Assembly: GCF_016427605.1 (NCBI RefSeq)
Contig: NZ_JAELXQ010000002.1
Location: 682,001 to 746,000 of the forward strand
Reading direction: 5' to 3'
Length of the DNA stretch: 64,000 bases
DNA from: Ochrobactrum sp. Q0168
GTDB lineage: Bacteria > Pseudomonadota > Alphaproteobacteria > Rhizobiales > Rhizobiaceae
Positions within the stretch are counted from its first letter, which is position 1, and the number at the start of each line of letters is the position of its first letter. The position numbers and the translations under genes are program-made. This document shows, piece after piece, positions 1 through 11,500 of this stretch. The notes beneath the pieces are model-generated. The model did no database searches, was not told where the DNA came from, and was given only the letters and a program-made list of their open reading frames with translations.

Positions 1-50
1 AAATGTCCGCATGATGTGGACCTGGCAGGCCTGATATTATGGAGCAGACC

Positions 51-497
51 ATGACCAATTCCGCATTGATACGACCGGCATGGACGCCAGCCACGATTGC
101 GCTGATGGTGCTCGGCTTCTTTCTCTTCTGGCCGCTTGGCCTTGCCATGCTCGCCTATATTCTTTGGGGCGACCGCCTCGAAGGGTTCAAGCGCGGCGTC
201 AACGAGAAGACCGATTCCATGTTCGGTTCTTTCCGCAACTGCCGCAAGAGCGAGAGCTTCAACTTTGGCGGCGCAACCGGCAATGCAGCCTTCGACGATT
301 GGCGTCGTGAAGAACTGGACCGCCTTGCCGAAGAGCGCCGCAAGCTTGACGAAGCCCGCGCCGAATTCGAATCCTATGCCGCTGAGCTTCGCCGCGCACG
401 CGACAAGGAAGAGTTCGACCGCTTCATGGCTGAGCGTCGCGCTGCCGCCAAGAAGACGCCAGCCAAGGGTGGCAAGAACGACATCACCGATCTTTGA
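51..497 (+). CDS. DUF2852 family membrane protein
   Basis: Function unknown. The 148-residue product resembles the DUF2852 family that I know from Rhizobiales. Sequence shows one hydrophobic span at about residues 14-38, a short basic/Gly stretch, then a long charged helix rich in E, R and K (about residues 80-130) that should form a coiled coil, and a Lys-rich tail. It is probably an inner-membrane protein with a cytoplasmic coiled coil (inference). The ATG at 51 is preferred because GGAG lies 6 nt upstream; an in-frame ATG at 39 would add four residues. A strong hairpin terminator follows, so it looks monocistronic or last in its unit. Confidence 0.8.
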   Translation: MTNSALIRPAWTPATIALMVLGFFLFWPLGLAMLAYILWGDRLEGFKRGVNEKTDSMFGSFRNCRKSESFNFGGATGNAAFDDWRREELDRLAEERRKLDEARAEFESYAAELRRARDKEEFDRFMAERRAAAKKTPAKGGKNDITDL

Positions 498-525
498 TAG
501 GGTATAACACCCTGAAATCTCTTGA

Positions 526-550
526 AACGGCGCGGTAAAACCGCGCCGTT
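526..550 (+). terminator. Intrinsic terminator after the DUF2852 gene
   Basis: Perfect 11-bp arms AACGGCGCGGT and ACCGCGCCGTT with a 3-nt loop, followed by a short T-containing tract. It sits 29 nt after the stop codon. Confidence 0.75.
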
Positions 551-606
551 TTGCTTAAAAAGGCTTTTTTGTCTGGCTTTTCACACGAATCGCTTATTCT
601 TAAGCG

Positions 607-1368
607 ATGGGCTTATCCTTTCTTCGGCAAATCAGCGGCAACCGGGCATCTGCCAATACGGCGACTGTCCGGAGCGAACGCGTCCATGCGGTGGCGGGTC
701 GCGAGCTGTCATTGCGTGTCTTCGAAAACCCGCGCGCCAAGCGACTGACGCTGCGCATTGAGGCGGGCGGCAAAGGACTGCGCATCACGGTCCCGCCGGG
801 ATTGCCCGAGCGCGAGGTGCAGAGCTTTCTCAAGCGCCATCAGGGCTGGATCGAAAGCCGCATCACCAAATTGCCGGATCAGCCCGCTGTGCGTCCCGGC
901 GTGAAAATTCCGATCCGCGGCGTGCCACACCTCATCATGCATCAGCCCGGACGCGGCACAGTCGACCTGCTTGAGGGCAATGTGCTGCTGGTGCATGGCG
1001 ACCCCGCGCATCTGCCGCGCCGTCTGGCCGACTATCTTAAAGGTCAGGTGAAGCGGGATATCGAAACGCTCGTCGCGCGCCATACGGCAACTGTCGGGCG
1101 CAAGGCCAAGGCCGTCCGCTTCAAGGATACCAAGAGCCGCTGGGGCTCCTGCACCTCGGATGGCGTTCTTTCCTTTTCATGGCGGATCGGCATGGCGCCC
1201 CCGGCCGTCATCAACTATCTCGTCGCGCATGAAGTCGCGCATCTGATCGAGATGAATCATGGGCCGCAATTCTGGAAACTCTGTCAGGAGCTTTGTCCCG
1301 ATACGGAACGCTGCAAGGCGTGGCTGAAGCGAAATGGCAGCGCATTACAGGCTATAGACTTTACATGA
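607..1368 (+). CDS. M48/YgjP-type metal-dependent hydrolase (DUF45)
   Basis: A predicted zinc metallopeptidase of the YgjP/DUF45 (SprT-like) group, 253 residues. The zinc signature HEVAH lies at about residues 202-206, followed by a conserved N-H-G-x-x-FW segment typical of the family. An upstream RWGSC-type motif (about residue 177) is also characteristic. The substrate is unknown for most members. The TGA stop overlaps the ATG of the next gene in ATGA, so the two are probably translationally coupled. The N-terminal 25 residues are poorly conserved in character and the true start could be further downstream. Confidence 0.82.
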   Translation: MGLSFLRQISGNRASANTATVRSERVHAVAGRELSLRVFENPRAKRLTLRIEAGGKGLRITVPPGLPEREVQSFLKRHQGWIESRITKLPDQPAVRPGVKIPIRGVPHLIMHQPGRGTVDLLEGNVLLVHGDPAHLPRRLADYLKGQVKRDIETLVARHTATVGRKAKAVRFKDTKSRWGSCTSDGVLSFSWRIGMAPPAVINYLVAHEVAHLIEMNHGPQFWKLCQELCPDTERCKAWLKRNGSALQAIDFT

Positions 1369-2003
1369 ACCCATCGACACTGACCGCCGCCAAGGTGCTG
1401 TGGGATTACCACTGCATTTATGATCCCACTCCGGCATCCGATGTCATCATCGGCCTTGGCAGCTATGATTTGCGGGTCGCGGAACGCGCCGCCGATCTCT
1501 ATCTCGAAGGCATGGCGCCGCTGGTAATCTTCACCGGCAAAAGCGGGCACTGGACCGAAAATCTCTATCCCGCCAGCGAAGCGGAAGCCTTTGCCGAAGT
1601 GGCAATCCGTCGCGGTGTGCCGGAAGAGGCAATCATCATCGAGCCAAACGCCACCAATATTGGTGAAAACATCCGTTTCTCGCTCGAAAAAATGCTGCCG
1701 GGCGTGATCAGCCCGATTTTCGTCACCAAGCCGCAGACCCAGCGCCGCGTGCACGCCACCGTCGCCCGGCAATGGCCGGAAGCAAAGGCAAGCGTGACGG
1801 CGCCGCTCCTTTCCTTCGAGGAACAGCCGACGCCATCCTATCCGCTGGAGATGCTCATCAATGAGATGACCGGCGATCTGGAGCGCATTCTCGACTATCC
1901 CGCCAAAGGCTACCAGATTGCGCAGGCGGTTCCCATGGAGGTCATGGAAGCGTATGATTTCCTGATCGCACGCGGTTTTGACGGACACACAGTCAGAGAT
2001 TAG
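1365..2003 (+). CDS. YdcF family protein (DUF218)
   Basis: A 212-residue DUF218/YdcF-type protein. The fold binds nucleotide-like ligands in studied members, but the physiological reaction is not established. Visible family features are an IIGLGSYD segment near the N terminus, FTGKSGHWT, and a central E-P-N-A-T-N-I-G-E-N-I motif (about residues 87-97). An open frame extends upstream to 1293, but the ATG at 1365 forms an ATGA overlap with the preceding metallopeptidase stop and begins the recognisable family sequence, so I place the start there. Confidence 0.85.
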   Translation: MNPSTLTAAKVLWDYHCIYDPTPASDVIIGLGSYDLRVAERAADLYLEGMAPLVIFTGKSGHWTENLYPASEAEAFAEVAIRRGVPEEAIIIEPNATNIGENIRFSLEKMLPGVISPIFVTKPQTQRRVHATVARQWPEAKASVTAPLLSFEEQPTPSYPLEMLINEMTGDLERILDYPAKGYQIAQAVPMEVMEAYDFLIARGFDGHTVRD

Positions 2004-2048
2004 CTGCGAACGGCTTGAGAAGCGCCTCGTTTTATGCGACGGGAAACC

Positions 2049-3957
<1,909 letters not shown>

Positions 3958-3964
3958 GGGCAGA

Positions 3965-4435
3965 ATGGGCAAGGACGCCACTGACGCTTCCACCTACAGA
4001 CCGCGCGCCGCATGGTTCGACGGCCTGACGGAATGCGGCCCGGCGACGATCAAGCTCAACATCATCGAAGCGGACCCTTCCAATCCGCTTGCGGAAGCTG
4101 CGGTGGGCATCGCCCGCAGGCAGATCGCACATGCTGCGGCAAGGCTTGAAGCCCTGCCGCATCAGGACGCCGGTTTCGCCATTCTCCATCAGGGTGAGGA
4201 AAGCCTGTGGCTTCTGCTCCACTGGTGGCTGGAAGGCGGCATCGCAACGGAAATGCTGTGGCAGTCCGAACTCGGCGACGAGATCGAATTCATGCCCGCA
4301 CAGAACTTGCTGATGGCCTGCGTCTGGGAACTCGGAATTATTGACTTTGAACGGCGCGCCTGGATGGAGACGGCCATGTCCGGCAAACCCATCGCCGATT
4401 ATCTTGCGCGCACTTTGCCACGGGGCACGGTATGA
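3965..4435 (+). CDS. Conserved hypothetical protein within the trp operon
   Basis: I do not recognise this 156-residue protein. It sits 7 nt after trpB and its stop overlaps the trpA ATG in ATGA, so it is co-transcribed and translationally coupled with tryptophan synthase. It has no signal peptide or membrane span. It is acidic and mostly helical in character, with a Trp-rich centre ([10 protein letters not shown], about residues 82-91) and a second cluster around [15 protein letters not shown]. Its position suggests a small accessory role in tryptophan metabolism, or merely co-expression; neither is shown. Confidence 0.8.
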   Translation: MGKDATDASTYRPRAAWFDGLTECGPATIKLNIIEADPSNPLAEAAVGIARRQIAHAAARLEALPHQDAGFAILHQGEESLWLLLHWWLEGGIATEMLWQSELGDEIEFMPAQNLLMACVWELGIIDFERRAWMETAMSGKPIADYLARTLPRGTV

Positions 4436-5271
4436 CCACTCGCATCGACACCAAATTCGCCGCATTGAAGACCGAGGGCCGTCCGGCGCTGGTCACCTAT
4501 TTCATGGGCGGCGATCCCGATCTCGAAACCTCGCTCAAGGTCATGAAGGCGCTGCCGAAGGCCGGCGCCGATGTGATCGAGCTGGGTATGGCTTTCTCCG
4601 ATCCGATGGCGGACGGCCCGGCGATTGAAGCTGCCGGTCTGCGCGCCCTGAAAGCGGGGCAGTCGCTGGCCAAGACGCTCTACATGGCCGCCGAATTCCG
4701 CAAGGAAGACGACACGACCCCGATCGTGCTGATGGGCTATTACAATCCGATCTATATCTACGGCGTCGAGCGCTTTCTCACCGACGCCAAGGCTTCCGGC
4801 GTCGACGGGCTGATCATTGTCGATCTGCCATCGGAAATGGATGCGGAACTTTGCGTCCCGGCCATGAAGGCGGGTATCAACTTCATTCGCCTGACCACGC
4901 CGACCACCGACGACAAGCGCTTGCCGAAGGTCCTGCATAATTCGTCGGGCTTTGTCTATTATGTGTCGATGAACGGTATCACCGGCTCGGCCATCGCCGA
5001 TACGGCGCGCGTCGGCGATGCGGTGCGTCACATCAAGAAGAGCACCGATCTGCCGATCTGCGTCGGCTTCGGCGTCAAGACGCCGGAACAGGCTGCCGCC
5101 ATTGCCGCCCATGCGGATGGCGTCGTCGTCGGCACGGCAATCGTCAATGCGGTGGCCGGTGAACTGACGCCGGAAGGCGCGCTCAAGGGCGATCCTGTGG
5201 CCGCTGTGAGCAAACTTGTCGGTGCACTGGCGCAAAGCGTTCGCACGACACGCCTTGAAGCCGCCCAATAA
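4432..5271 (+). CDS. trpA: Tryptophan synthase alpha chain
   Basis: Cleaves indole-3-glycerol phosphate to indole and glyceraldehyde 3-phosphate, passing indole to TrpB. The 279-residue TIM-barrel protein has the N-terminal [12 protein letters not shown] segment, the catalytic Glu in [16 protein letters not shown] (about residues 45-60), the catalytic Asp region IIVDLP, and the phosphate-binding GFGVKTPEQ. It overlaps the upstream hypothetical gene by 4 nt. A GC-rich hairpin (5311-5330) and repeat elements follow before accD. Confidence 0.97.
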   Translation: MTTRIDTKFAALKTEGRPALVTYFMGGDPDLETSLKVMKALPKAGADVIELGMAFSDPMADGPAIEAAGLRALKAGQSLAKTLYMAAEFRKEDDTTPIVLMGYYNPIYIYGVERFLTDAKASGVDGLIIVDLPSEMDAELCVPAMKAGINFIRLTTPTTDDKRLPKVLHNSSGFVYYVSMNGITGSAIADTARVGDAVRHIKKSTDLPICVGFGVKTPEQAAAIAAHADGVVVGTAIVNAVAGELTPEGALKGDPVAAVSKLVGALAQSVRTTRLEAAQ

Positions 5272-5310
5272 ATCGTCCATTTAAGCGGGTAGAGTTGCTT
5301 TTCCGCAAAA

Positions 5311-5385
5311 GCGGGCGCAAAGACGCCCGCACTTTCTGTCGGAAATGCAAAAGCATGTCTCCCAAAAGTGGGAACCGGTTTTGGG
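5311..5385. repeat. Hairpin plus palindromic intergenic element after trpA
   Basis: GCGGGCG/CGCCCGC (5311-5317 and 5324-5330) forms a hairpin that may terminate trpA transcripts, though no long T tract follows. It is followed by an element with arms CCCAAAA (5361-5367) and TTTTGGG (5379-5385). The second unit resembles the tandem copies at 28315-28395, so it belongs to a dispersed intergenic palindrome family, similar in style to rhizobial RIME elements. Confidence 0.6.
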
Positions 5386-5410
5386 ATAAAGACTGCGTAA
5401 AAACATTCAG

Positions 5411-5453
5411 TTAAAGCGTGTTCCCTGCATAGGATAAATGCGACACGCTTTAA
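5411..5453. repeat. 11-bp inverted repeat upstream of accD
   Basis: TTAAAGCGTGT (5411-5421) and ACACGCTTTAA (5443-5453) are perfect inverted copies separated by 21 nt, ending 32 nt before the accD ATG. It could be a regulatory hairpin in the accD leader or another mobile palindrome. No regulator can be assigned. Confidence 0.6.
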
Positions 5454-5485
5454 CCTTCGAAGAACAAGAAACGGAACCAAACGTC

Positions 5486-6391
5486 ATGAACTGGATCACC
5501 AACTACGTTCGTCCGAAGATCAATTCGATGCTTGGCCGTCGCGAAATGCCGGAAAACCTCTGGATCAAGGATCCGTCGACCGGCGAGATGGTGTTCCACA
5601 AGGATCTGGAGAGCAACCAGTTCGTGATCCCGTCTTCGGGCCATCACATGCGCATCAAGGCGAAGGACCGCCTGCGCTTCTTTTTCGACAATGGCGAATA
5701 TACCACGCTCGACGCGCCGAAGGTTCCGGTCGATCCGCTGAAATTCCGCGACGAGAAGAAATATATCGACCGACTGAAGGATTACCGCACCCGCACCGGC
5801 ATGGACGACGCTATCGTCAACGGCCTCGGCACCATCGAAGGTCTGCCGATTGTCGCCACCGTGCAGGATTTCGGCTTCATGGGCGGCTCGCTCGGCATGG
5901 GCGCTGGCGAAGCGATCATTCAGGGCTTCGAAAAGGCCATCGAGCTGAAGCGTCCGCTGGTTCTGTTCGCAGCATCGGGCGGCGCGCGTATGCAGGAAGG
6001 CATTCTCTCGCTGATGCAGCTTCCGCGCACCACCGTTGCCGTGGAAATGCTGAAGGAAGCAGGCTTGCCTTATATCGTCGTGCTGACCAACCCGACCACG
6101 GGCGGCGTGACGGCATCCTACGCCATGCTGGGCGACATTCATATTGCCGAGCCGGGGGCACTGATCGGCTTTGCCGGTCCGCGCGTGATCGAACAGACCA
6201 TCCGCGAAAAGCTGCCGGAAGGTTTCCAGAGCGCGGAATATCTGATGGAGCACGGCATGGTGGACATGGTTGTTCCCCGCACCGAGCTCAAGGAAACGAT
6301 TGCGCGTCTCCTGAAGATCATGACCAAGCAGCCAGCCAACACCGACAGTCCTGCAGCGCCAAAATCAGACGCCGACAGCAAGGCGGCCTGA
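5486..6391 (+). CDS. accD: Acetyl-CoA carboxylase carboxyltransferase beta subunit
   Basis: Beta subunit of the carboxyltransferase that moves CO2 from biotin to acetyl-CoA, the first step of fatty-acid synthesis; acts with AccA in the cytoplasm. The 301-residue protein has the crotonase-like core with [23 protein letters not shown] and [17 protein letters not shown]. The usual N-terminal zinc ribbon is present by alignment, but its four Cys positions are D29, T32, I48 and S51, so zinc binding should be lost. The ATG at 5486 gives the Brucella-like start [11 protein letters not shown]. folC starts 1 nt after its stop. Confidence 0.96.
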   Translation: MNWITNYVRPKINSMLGRREMPENLWIKDPSTGEMVFHKDLESNQFVIPSSGHHMRIKAKDRLRFFFDNGEYTTLDAPKVPVDPLKFRDEKKYIDRLKDYRTRTGMDDAIVNGLGTIEGLPIVATVQDFGFMGGSLGMGAGEAIIQGFEKAIELKRPLVLFAASGGARMQEGILSLMQLPRTTVAVEMLKEAGLPYIVVLTNPTTGGVTASYAMLGDIHIAEPGALIGFAGPRVIEQTIREKLPEGFQSAEYLMEHGMVDMVVPRTELKETIARLLKIMTKQPANTDSPAAPKSDADSKAA

Positions 6392-6392
6392 T

Positions 6393-7736
6393 ATGGGCAG
6401 CCAGATCGTGGCAGGCAAGGCGGCTGCCGCTATCGAGCGGCTGATGCAACTGCATCCGAAAGGATTTGACCTCTCCCTGGACCGCATTCGCGGTCTCTTG
6501 GAGAAGCTCGGCAATCCGCATCTCAAACTGCCGCCGGTGATCCATATTGCCGGAACCAATGGCAAGGGATCGGCGACCGCCTTCTGCCGCGCCATTCTGG
6601 AAGCTGGCGGTTTCGACGTTCACGTCCACACCTCGCCGCATCTGGTCAACTGGCACGAGCGTTATCGTCTGGCAGCGCCCGGCGGCGGCAAGCTGGTCGA
6701 AGACGATGTTCTGGCCGATGCCATCGAACGCGTTGCAGCTGCCAATGGCGGCCAGCACATCACCGTCTTCGAAATTCTCACCGCCGTGGCCTTCGTGCTA
6801 TTCGCCGAACATCCAGCCGATGTCGTCATCATGGAAGTCGGGCTGGGCGGTCGCTTCGATGCAACCAACGTGATTCCCGAACCTGCCGTATCGCTGATCA
6901 TGCCGGTCTCCATTGACCATCAGGCATTTCTTGGCGACCGCGTGGAGCTGATTGCTGCCGAAAAGGCCGGGATCATCAAGAAGGATTGCCCGGTCGTCGT
7001 CGGCTTCCAGCCTTTCGACGCGGCGCGTGAAGTGCTTGTTTCCACGGCGGACCGGCTCGGCTGCCCCGTATCAGTCTACGGACAGGATTTCCTCGCCTTT
7101 GAAGAACATGGTCGCATGATCTTCCAGAACGAGGATGGGCTGATCGATCTGCCGCTGCCGCGCCTTCCTGGCCGTCACCAGATTGCCAATGCCGCCGCTG
7201 CGATCGAAACAGTACAGCTTGCGGGCTTTAACATTCCCGACAAGGCCGTCGAAAAAGCGCTGATGGTCGTGGACTGGCCCGCGCGCATGCAGCGCCTGAC
7301 GCATGGAGCGCTTGTCGATCTCGCGCCCCCAACGTCGGAAATCTGGCTCGATGGTGGGCACAATCCGGGTGCAGGCGCAGTGATCGCAGAAGCTTTCGGC
7401 GATCTCGAAGAACGCAACGCGCGTCCGCTGTTCCTGATCACCGGCATGATCAACACCAAGGACCCTGTCGGCTATTTTGAGGCTTTTGCGGGCATGGCGC
7501 GCCATGTCTTCACCGTGCCGATCCCATCCAGCGATGCGGGCATACCAAACGATGCGCTGGCTGTATCGGCCCAGAAGGCTGGTCTGTCAGCCGAACCGGT
7601 CCACTCGGTCGCCAATGCGCTGAAGCTCCTGCACGATACCTGGCCTGCCGATGAAATTCCGCCGCGCATCCTGATAGGCGGCTCGCTCTATCTTGCGGGC
7701 GAAGTATTGGAAGAGAACAACACGCCACCATCCTAA
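6393..7736 (+). CDS. folC: Bifunctional folylpolyglutamate/dihydrofolate synthase
   Basis: Ligates glutamate to dihydropteroate and/or folates in an ATP-dependent reaction. The 447-residue Mur-ligase-type protein has the P-loop HIAGTNGKGSATAF (about residues 50-63), TSPHLVNWHERYR, the MEVGLGGRFDATNV motif, SIDHQAFLG, and LDGGHNPGA in the C-terminal domain. It is tightly coupled to accD, an arrangement common in Rhizobiales after trpFBA. No terminator is obvious directly after it; the next 96 nt are AT-rich. Confidence 0.95.
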   Translation: MGSQIVAGKAAAAIERLMQLHPKGFDLSLDRIRGLLEKLGNPHLKLPPVIHIAGTNGKGSATAFCRAILEAGGFDVHVHTSPHLVNWHERYRLAAPGGGKLVEDDVLADAIERVAAANGGQHITVFEILTAVAFVLFAEHPADVVIMEVGLGGRFDATNVIPEPAVSLIMPVSIDHQAFLGDRVELIAAEKAGIIKKDCPVVVGFQPFDAAREVLVSTADRLGCPVSVYGQDFLAFEEHGRMIFQNEDGLIDLPLPRLPGRHQIANAAAAIETVQLAGFNIPDKAVEKALMVVDWPARMQRLTHGALVDLAPPTSEIWLDGGHNPGAGAVIAEAFGDLEERNARPLFLITGMINTKDPVGYFEAFAGMARHVFTVPIPSSDAGIPNDALAVSAQKAGLSAEPVHSVANALKLLHDTWPADEIPPRILIGGSLYLAGEVLEENNTPPS

Positions 7737-7832
7737 TAAAATTATATTATTATGATTTACTTTATTAGTCATTATTTCGCCTTTATTTATACCCAAGAAT
7801 AAATTGTTGTAATTTTAAGAATGGATATATAA

Positions 7833-8069
7833 ATGCGTAATGCTCTTATTGTTTCTACAATTCTTTTTGCTGGACTTTCGACTGCTCCGTCTTTTGCTGC
7901 CGGAGTTGCGAAAGAAACTGACACCAAGGCACCAAAAACTAAGGCCGCAATGCCCGTTTGCCCAACCGGCACCAAAGCTGACGACGGGAAATATTATCTT
8001 CCGGGTACGCATGAAGAATGCCGGTTGAGCGATAAAGACCACACCGACACCCAGCACAAGTCGAAGTAA
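7833..8069 (+). CDS. Small predicted secreted protein, function unknown
   Basis: 78 residues with a clear Sec signal peptide (N-terminal MRNA, hydrophobic stretch to about residue 20, cleavage after SFA). The mature part of about 56 residues is Lys/Thr/Asp-rich and holds two cysteines (about residues 43 and 62) that could form a disulfide in the periplasm. I do not recognise a family. The gene is noticeably AT-richer than its neighbours, especially in the signal-peptide region, and sits behind an AT-rich intergenic stretch, so it may be recently acquired. A strong bidirectional terminator follows. Confidence 0.6.
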   Translation: MRNALIVSTILFAGLSTAPSFAAGVAKETDTKAPKTKAAMPVCPTGTKADDGKYYLPGTHEECRLSDKDHTDTQHKSK

Positions 8070-8095
8070 GCTCCAGAGTTCTCTTCGAACAAAGA

Positions 8096-8120
8096 AAAAC
8101 CCGGCCTTGAGCCGGGTTTT
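8096..8120. terminator. Bidirectional terminator between the small secreted protein gene and trxA
   Basis: Arms AAAACCCGGC and GCCGGGTTTT with a 5-nt loop. T tracts exist on both strands, so it can end transcription from the plus-strand small gene and from minus-strand trxA. Confidence 0.85.
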
Positions 8121-8143
8121 TTATTACACTCGATGAATTATAC

Positions 8144-8467
8144 TTAAGCAGCAGAAGCCTTGATCCAGTCGGCAAGGCGGCTCTTGGGAGCAGCGCCAAC
8201 CATATTGGCGGCAAGTTCACCATCTTTGAACATCAGGAGCGTCGGGATCGAACGCACGCCGAACTGGGCTGCGAGTTCCGGATTCTCGTCGATGTTAACC
8301 TTGGCGATCTTGACCTGACCGGCCATTTCGGCGGCGATCTCGTCAAGCGCCGGCGCGATCATCTTGCATGGACCGCACCATTCCGCCCAGAAATCCACCA
8401 CGACCGGCTCGTTCGACTGAAGAACGTCCGACTGAAAATTGCTGTTATCGACCTTAACGGTTGCCAT
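8144..8467 (-). CDS. trxA: Thioredoxin 1
   Basis: Cytoplasmic disulfide reductase of 107 residues. The active site WCGPC follows FWAEW at about residues 30-34; the cis-Pro segment RSIPTLLMF and the VGA segment are present. The ATG at 8467 is chosen since GAGGA lies about 8 nt upstream and the protein then starts MATVKVDN; the open frame extends 33 codons further, but that part has no thioredoxin character. It is the last gene of the run ending addB-addA-trxA, 109 nt after addA. Confidence 0.96.
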   Translation of the reverse strand: MATVKVDNSNFQSDVLQSNEPVVVDFWAEWCGPCKMIAPALDEIAAEMAGQVKIAKVNIDENPELAAQFGVRSIPTLLMFKDGELAANMVGAAPKSRLADWIKASAA

Positions 8468-8576
8468 AGGGCTATCCTCTATATGGTTAAGAACGGCAGA
8501 CATCTTCACAGACTCACACGCAATCCGCTCTTTCTTCGCTATATCATGTGGCGTGTCCGCTGCCATCCGTCAAGTT

Positions 8577-11500
8577 CTAGTTACTCACCTTTCCTTGAGA
8601 GTCTTTCAGCGCCTGCATGGCTTCATCAAGCACAGCATCGGACAGCGGCAACAGAAATGGCCCTTCGGTAAAGAGCAATCCTGTTTCCACAACCCGCCCC
8701 GGATAGAGCGGTTCCAGCAGCGCCTTATAAAGGGCGAGCTGCGCCCGATAGGCGAAGGGCACCGCCTCGACAGTCTTTGGCGGCGGTCGGTTGGTCTTGT
8801 AGTCGACAACGAGCACGCGGGTCTCGTCAACGCTGATGCGGTCAACCTGACCAGACACAGCATGATCGCGCCCGCCAAGATTGATCGTGCCCATGATTGC
8901 GACTTCGCCACGCGAACCAGAAGCGAAAACCGGCGCAAATCGCTGATCCCCCAGAATGGCCTTCACGCTTAGAGCGGCATTGTGGCGCTCGGCCTCCGGC
9001 CAGTCGCCTGCGATCCGGGCGAGATAATCTTCCGCCAGCCTTTCCCGCTCTCCCTCCGGAACTTCCGGCAGATATTGCAATAGCATGTGGATCGCCGTGC
9101 CGCGCCGCAGGGCAAAGCCGGGCATGCCGTCGCTGACGATATCCCCGAGCACAGGCGAGCTTGCATCCAGCGGCGGCTCTTCATCCGCCTCAATCAGCGC
9201 GGATGCGCCCGATGGCGCCAGCGGGCGGGGAAGCCCTGCTTCCGGCTTGACCGGGAGCAGATATTCCGGCGGCAGATCAGGCAAAGGCATAGCCTCCGCC
9301 TGATCCGGCTCGACAATCTCCGTCAATCCGCGCGGCGTATTGCGGTAACGCCGGGCGGCGACACCCTGCACGGGATGTACAAAGGTCTCCGATTTGACGG
9401 CCAACGCATCTTCGGCCAGCCTGTGCCATGTCTCGCCGCTTTCGCGCGTGCCGCGATAGCCACAGATGATGAGGCGGTCTTCGGCACGCGTCATGCCGAC
9501 GTAAAGCAGGCGGCGATATTCTTCCTCGGCACGGGCTTTCAGCTCTTCGATACGCGAAGCAGTAAAGCCGGTCTGCCAGCTGCCGTTCGGCTGCCAAAGA
9601 TAACCTTTCACGGGTGGTCCGTCATGCGCCAGATCATAGGGGATCAGCTTGGGCGCGCGGCTGCCGGTCCAAACAGCGCTGCCGGGATCGACCAGAAACA
9701 CCACCGCGCCCTCAAGGCCCTTAGCTGCGTGGACAGTCATGAGGCGCACTTCGTTGCGGCCCTGATCAAGCTCGCGCTTGATTTCCGGCGAAGCTGCATC
9801 CAGCGTTTCCAGAAAAGCCTGCAAGCCGGGCAGCCCTGCCCGCTCGGCGGAGAGCGCATAGTTCTGGAACTCGTCGATAATGTCGCCCGCTTCCGGCCCA
9901 AGCCGCGCCAGCAGCTTTCGGCGTGCGCCATCAGCACTCAGAATACGCGCATAGAACTCGAAAACCGGCATGGTATCGGCCATGCCGCGCCAGCGGCTCA
10001 AGGTCTTGTGGATCGCGGCAAGCGCCTCATCCTCACGCGAAACACGATAGAGATGTTCGAACAGGGTCGAGCCCGACCCGCGCGGATGCGCGAGCGCAAA
10101 CAGCCGGTCATCATCCCAGCCGAAGAGCGGGCTTTTGAGAAGTGAAGCCAGCGAAAGATCGTCGGAGGGTTGCAAGACGAAACGCCCGAGCGCCATCAGA
10201 TCCTGAATGGCGATGTGGCTGGTGAGGCGCAGGCGATCCGCCCCGGCTACCGGCACGCCGAGATTCTTCAGCGCCCGCGACAAGGCAGGCATGAACTGGT
10301 CGCGCTTGCGCACCAGCACCATGATGTCCCGCGGCGCGATGCGGCGGTTTTGGCCCGGTATGGGTTCGCCCCTGTCCAGCCAATAGCGGATGGTGGCGGC
10401 GATCTGTTCGGCGAGTCGCACGGCGGGTGCGGCTAGATGATCGACCGGCACGCGCCAGTCATCGGGCTCTTCCACCGCTTCCGGCGTCAGCATGTCCCAG
10501 ATTTCCACCTCGCCCGGCGCGTCGGCGCGAATGGCATCGTGAACCGTGGCGCCCGCAAGCCCGCGATGGGCTTCCGGACGCGCAAAGACTTCATCCACGG
10601 CTTGAAGCACATCGGGCGCGGAACGGAAGGAAAAGTTGAGACTGACGCGCTCGAACTTCAGTTCCGCATCGCCTGCGCGGAGACTGACCGAACGGCCCTG
10701 CGCGGCAAAATCTTCCGGCACGGCCCCCTGGAACGAATAGATCGACTGTTTTTCGTCACCCACCGCAAACAGCGTGCGTTGCAGGTTGCGCTGGCCGAGA
10801 CCGGAAAAGAACTCCTCCGACAACATGCGGATGACCTGCCACTGGTCGGGGCTGGTGTCCTGCGCTTCATCCACCAGAATATGATCGATGCCGCGATCAA
10901 GCTTGTACTGCACCCACTGCCCTGCCCCGTCGCGGGCCAGCAGCGCCACGGTGCGGGTGATCAGATCTTCGAAATCGAGCAGACCGCGCTTGCGTTTGAG
11001 ATCATGATAGCGTTGCAGGAGATCATCGATCAGCGTCAGCGCGGCCAGATTGAGCCGCACGAGGCGCAATTCCTTCAGCCGGTCGAGGCCCATTTCAACA
11101 CGGGAAGCAGCGGCATCGAAGGCTTCCTCGAATTCCGGCAGAAGTTTCTTCACCGCAGCCGAACCGACATAGGCGCCGGATTTCGGCTCGCCCGTGCTTT
11201 TCAGAAATGCGGCGCGCAGCACCGCCTCGCGGTCACGACTGGTGCTCACCTTGTCGTAGCGCTTCAGTTGCAGTGCAAAATCATGCGCGCGCGCCGCACC
11301 CTTCTGGATCGAAAGAATGAGATCGAGCGCATCATCGGAAAATTCGGGAACCGGCCAGAGTTCCGCCAGAATATCGCTTTCACGCTCATCCGGATCGAAA
11401 CCGAAGGCGCGATGCAGGGTCTCGGCGCGGGTTTCGGCAACGCCCAATTCTGCGATATAGCGCTGCAAGCCGTTACGCCGGTTCACCGCCTCGTCCAGCA

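Noticed and set aside
8468-8566. N-terminal 33-codon extension of trxA
   Set aside because: It has no thioredoxin character; the ATG at 8467 has its own ribosome-binding site.
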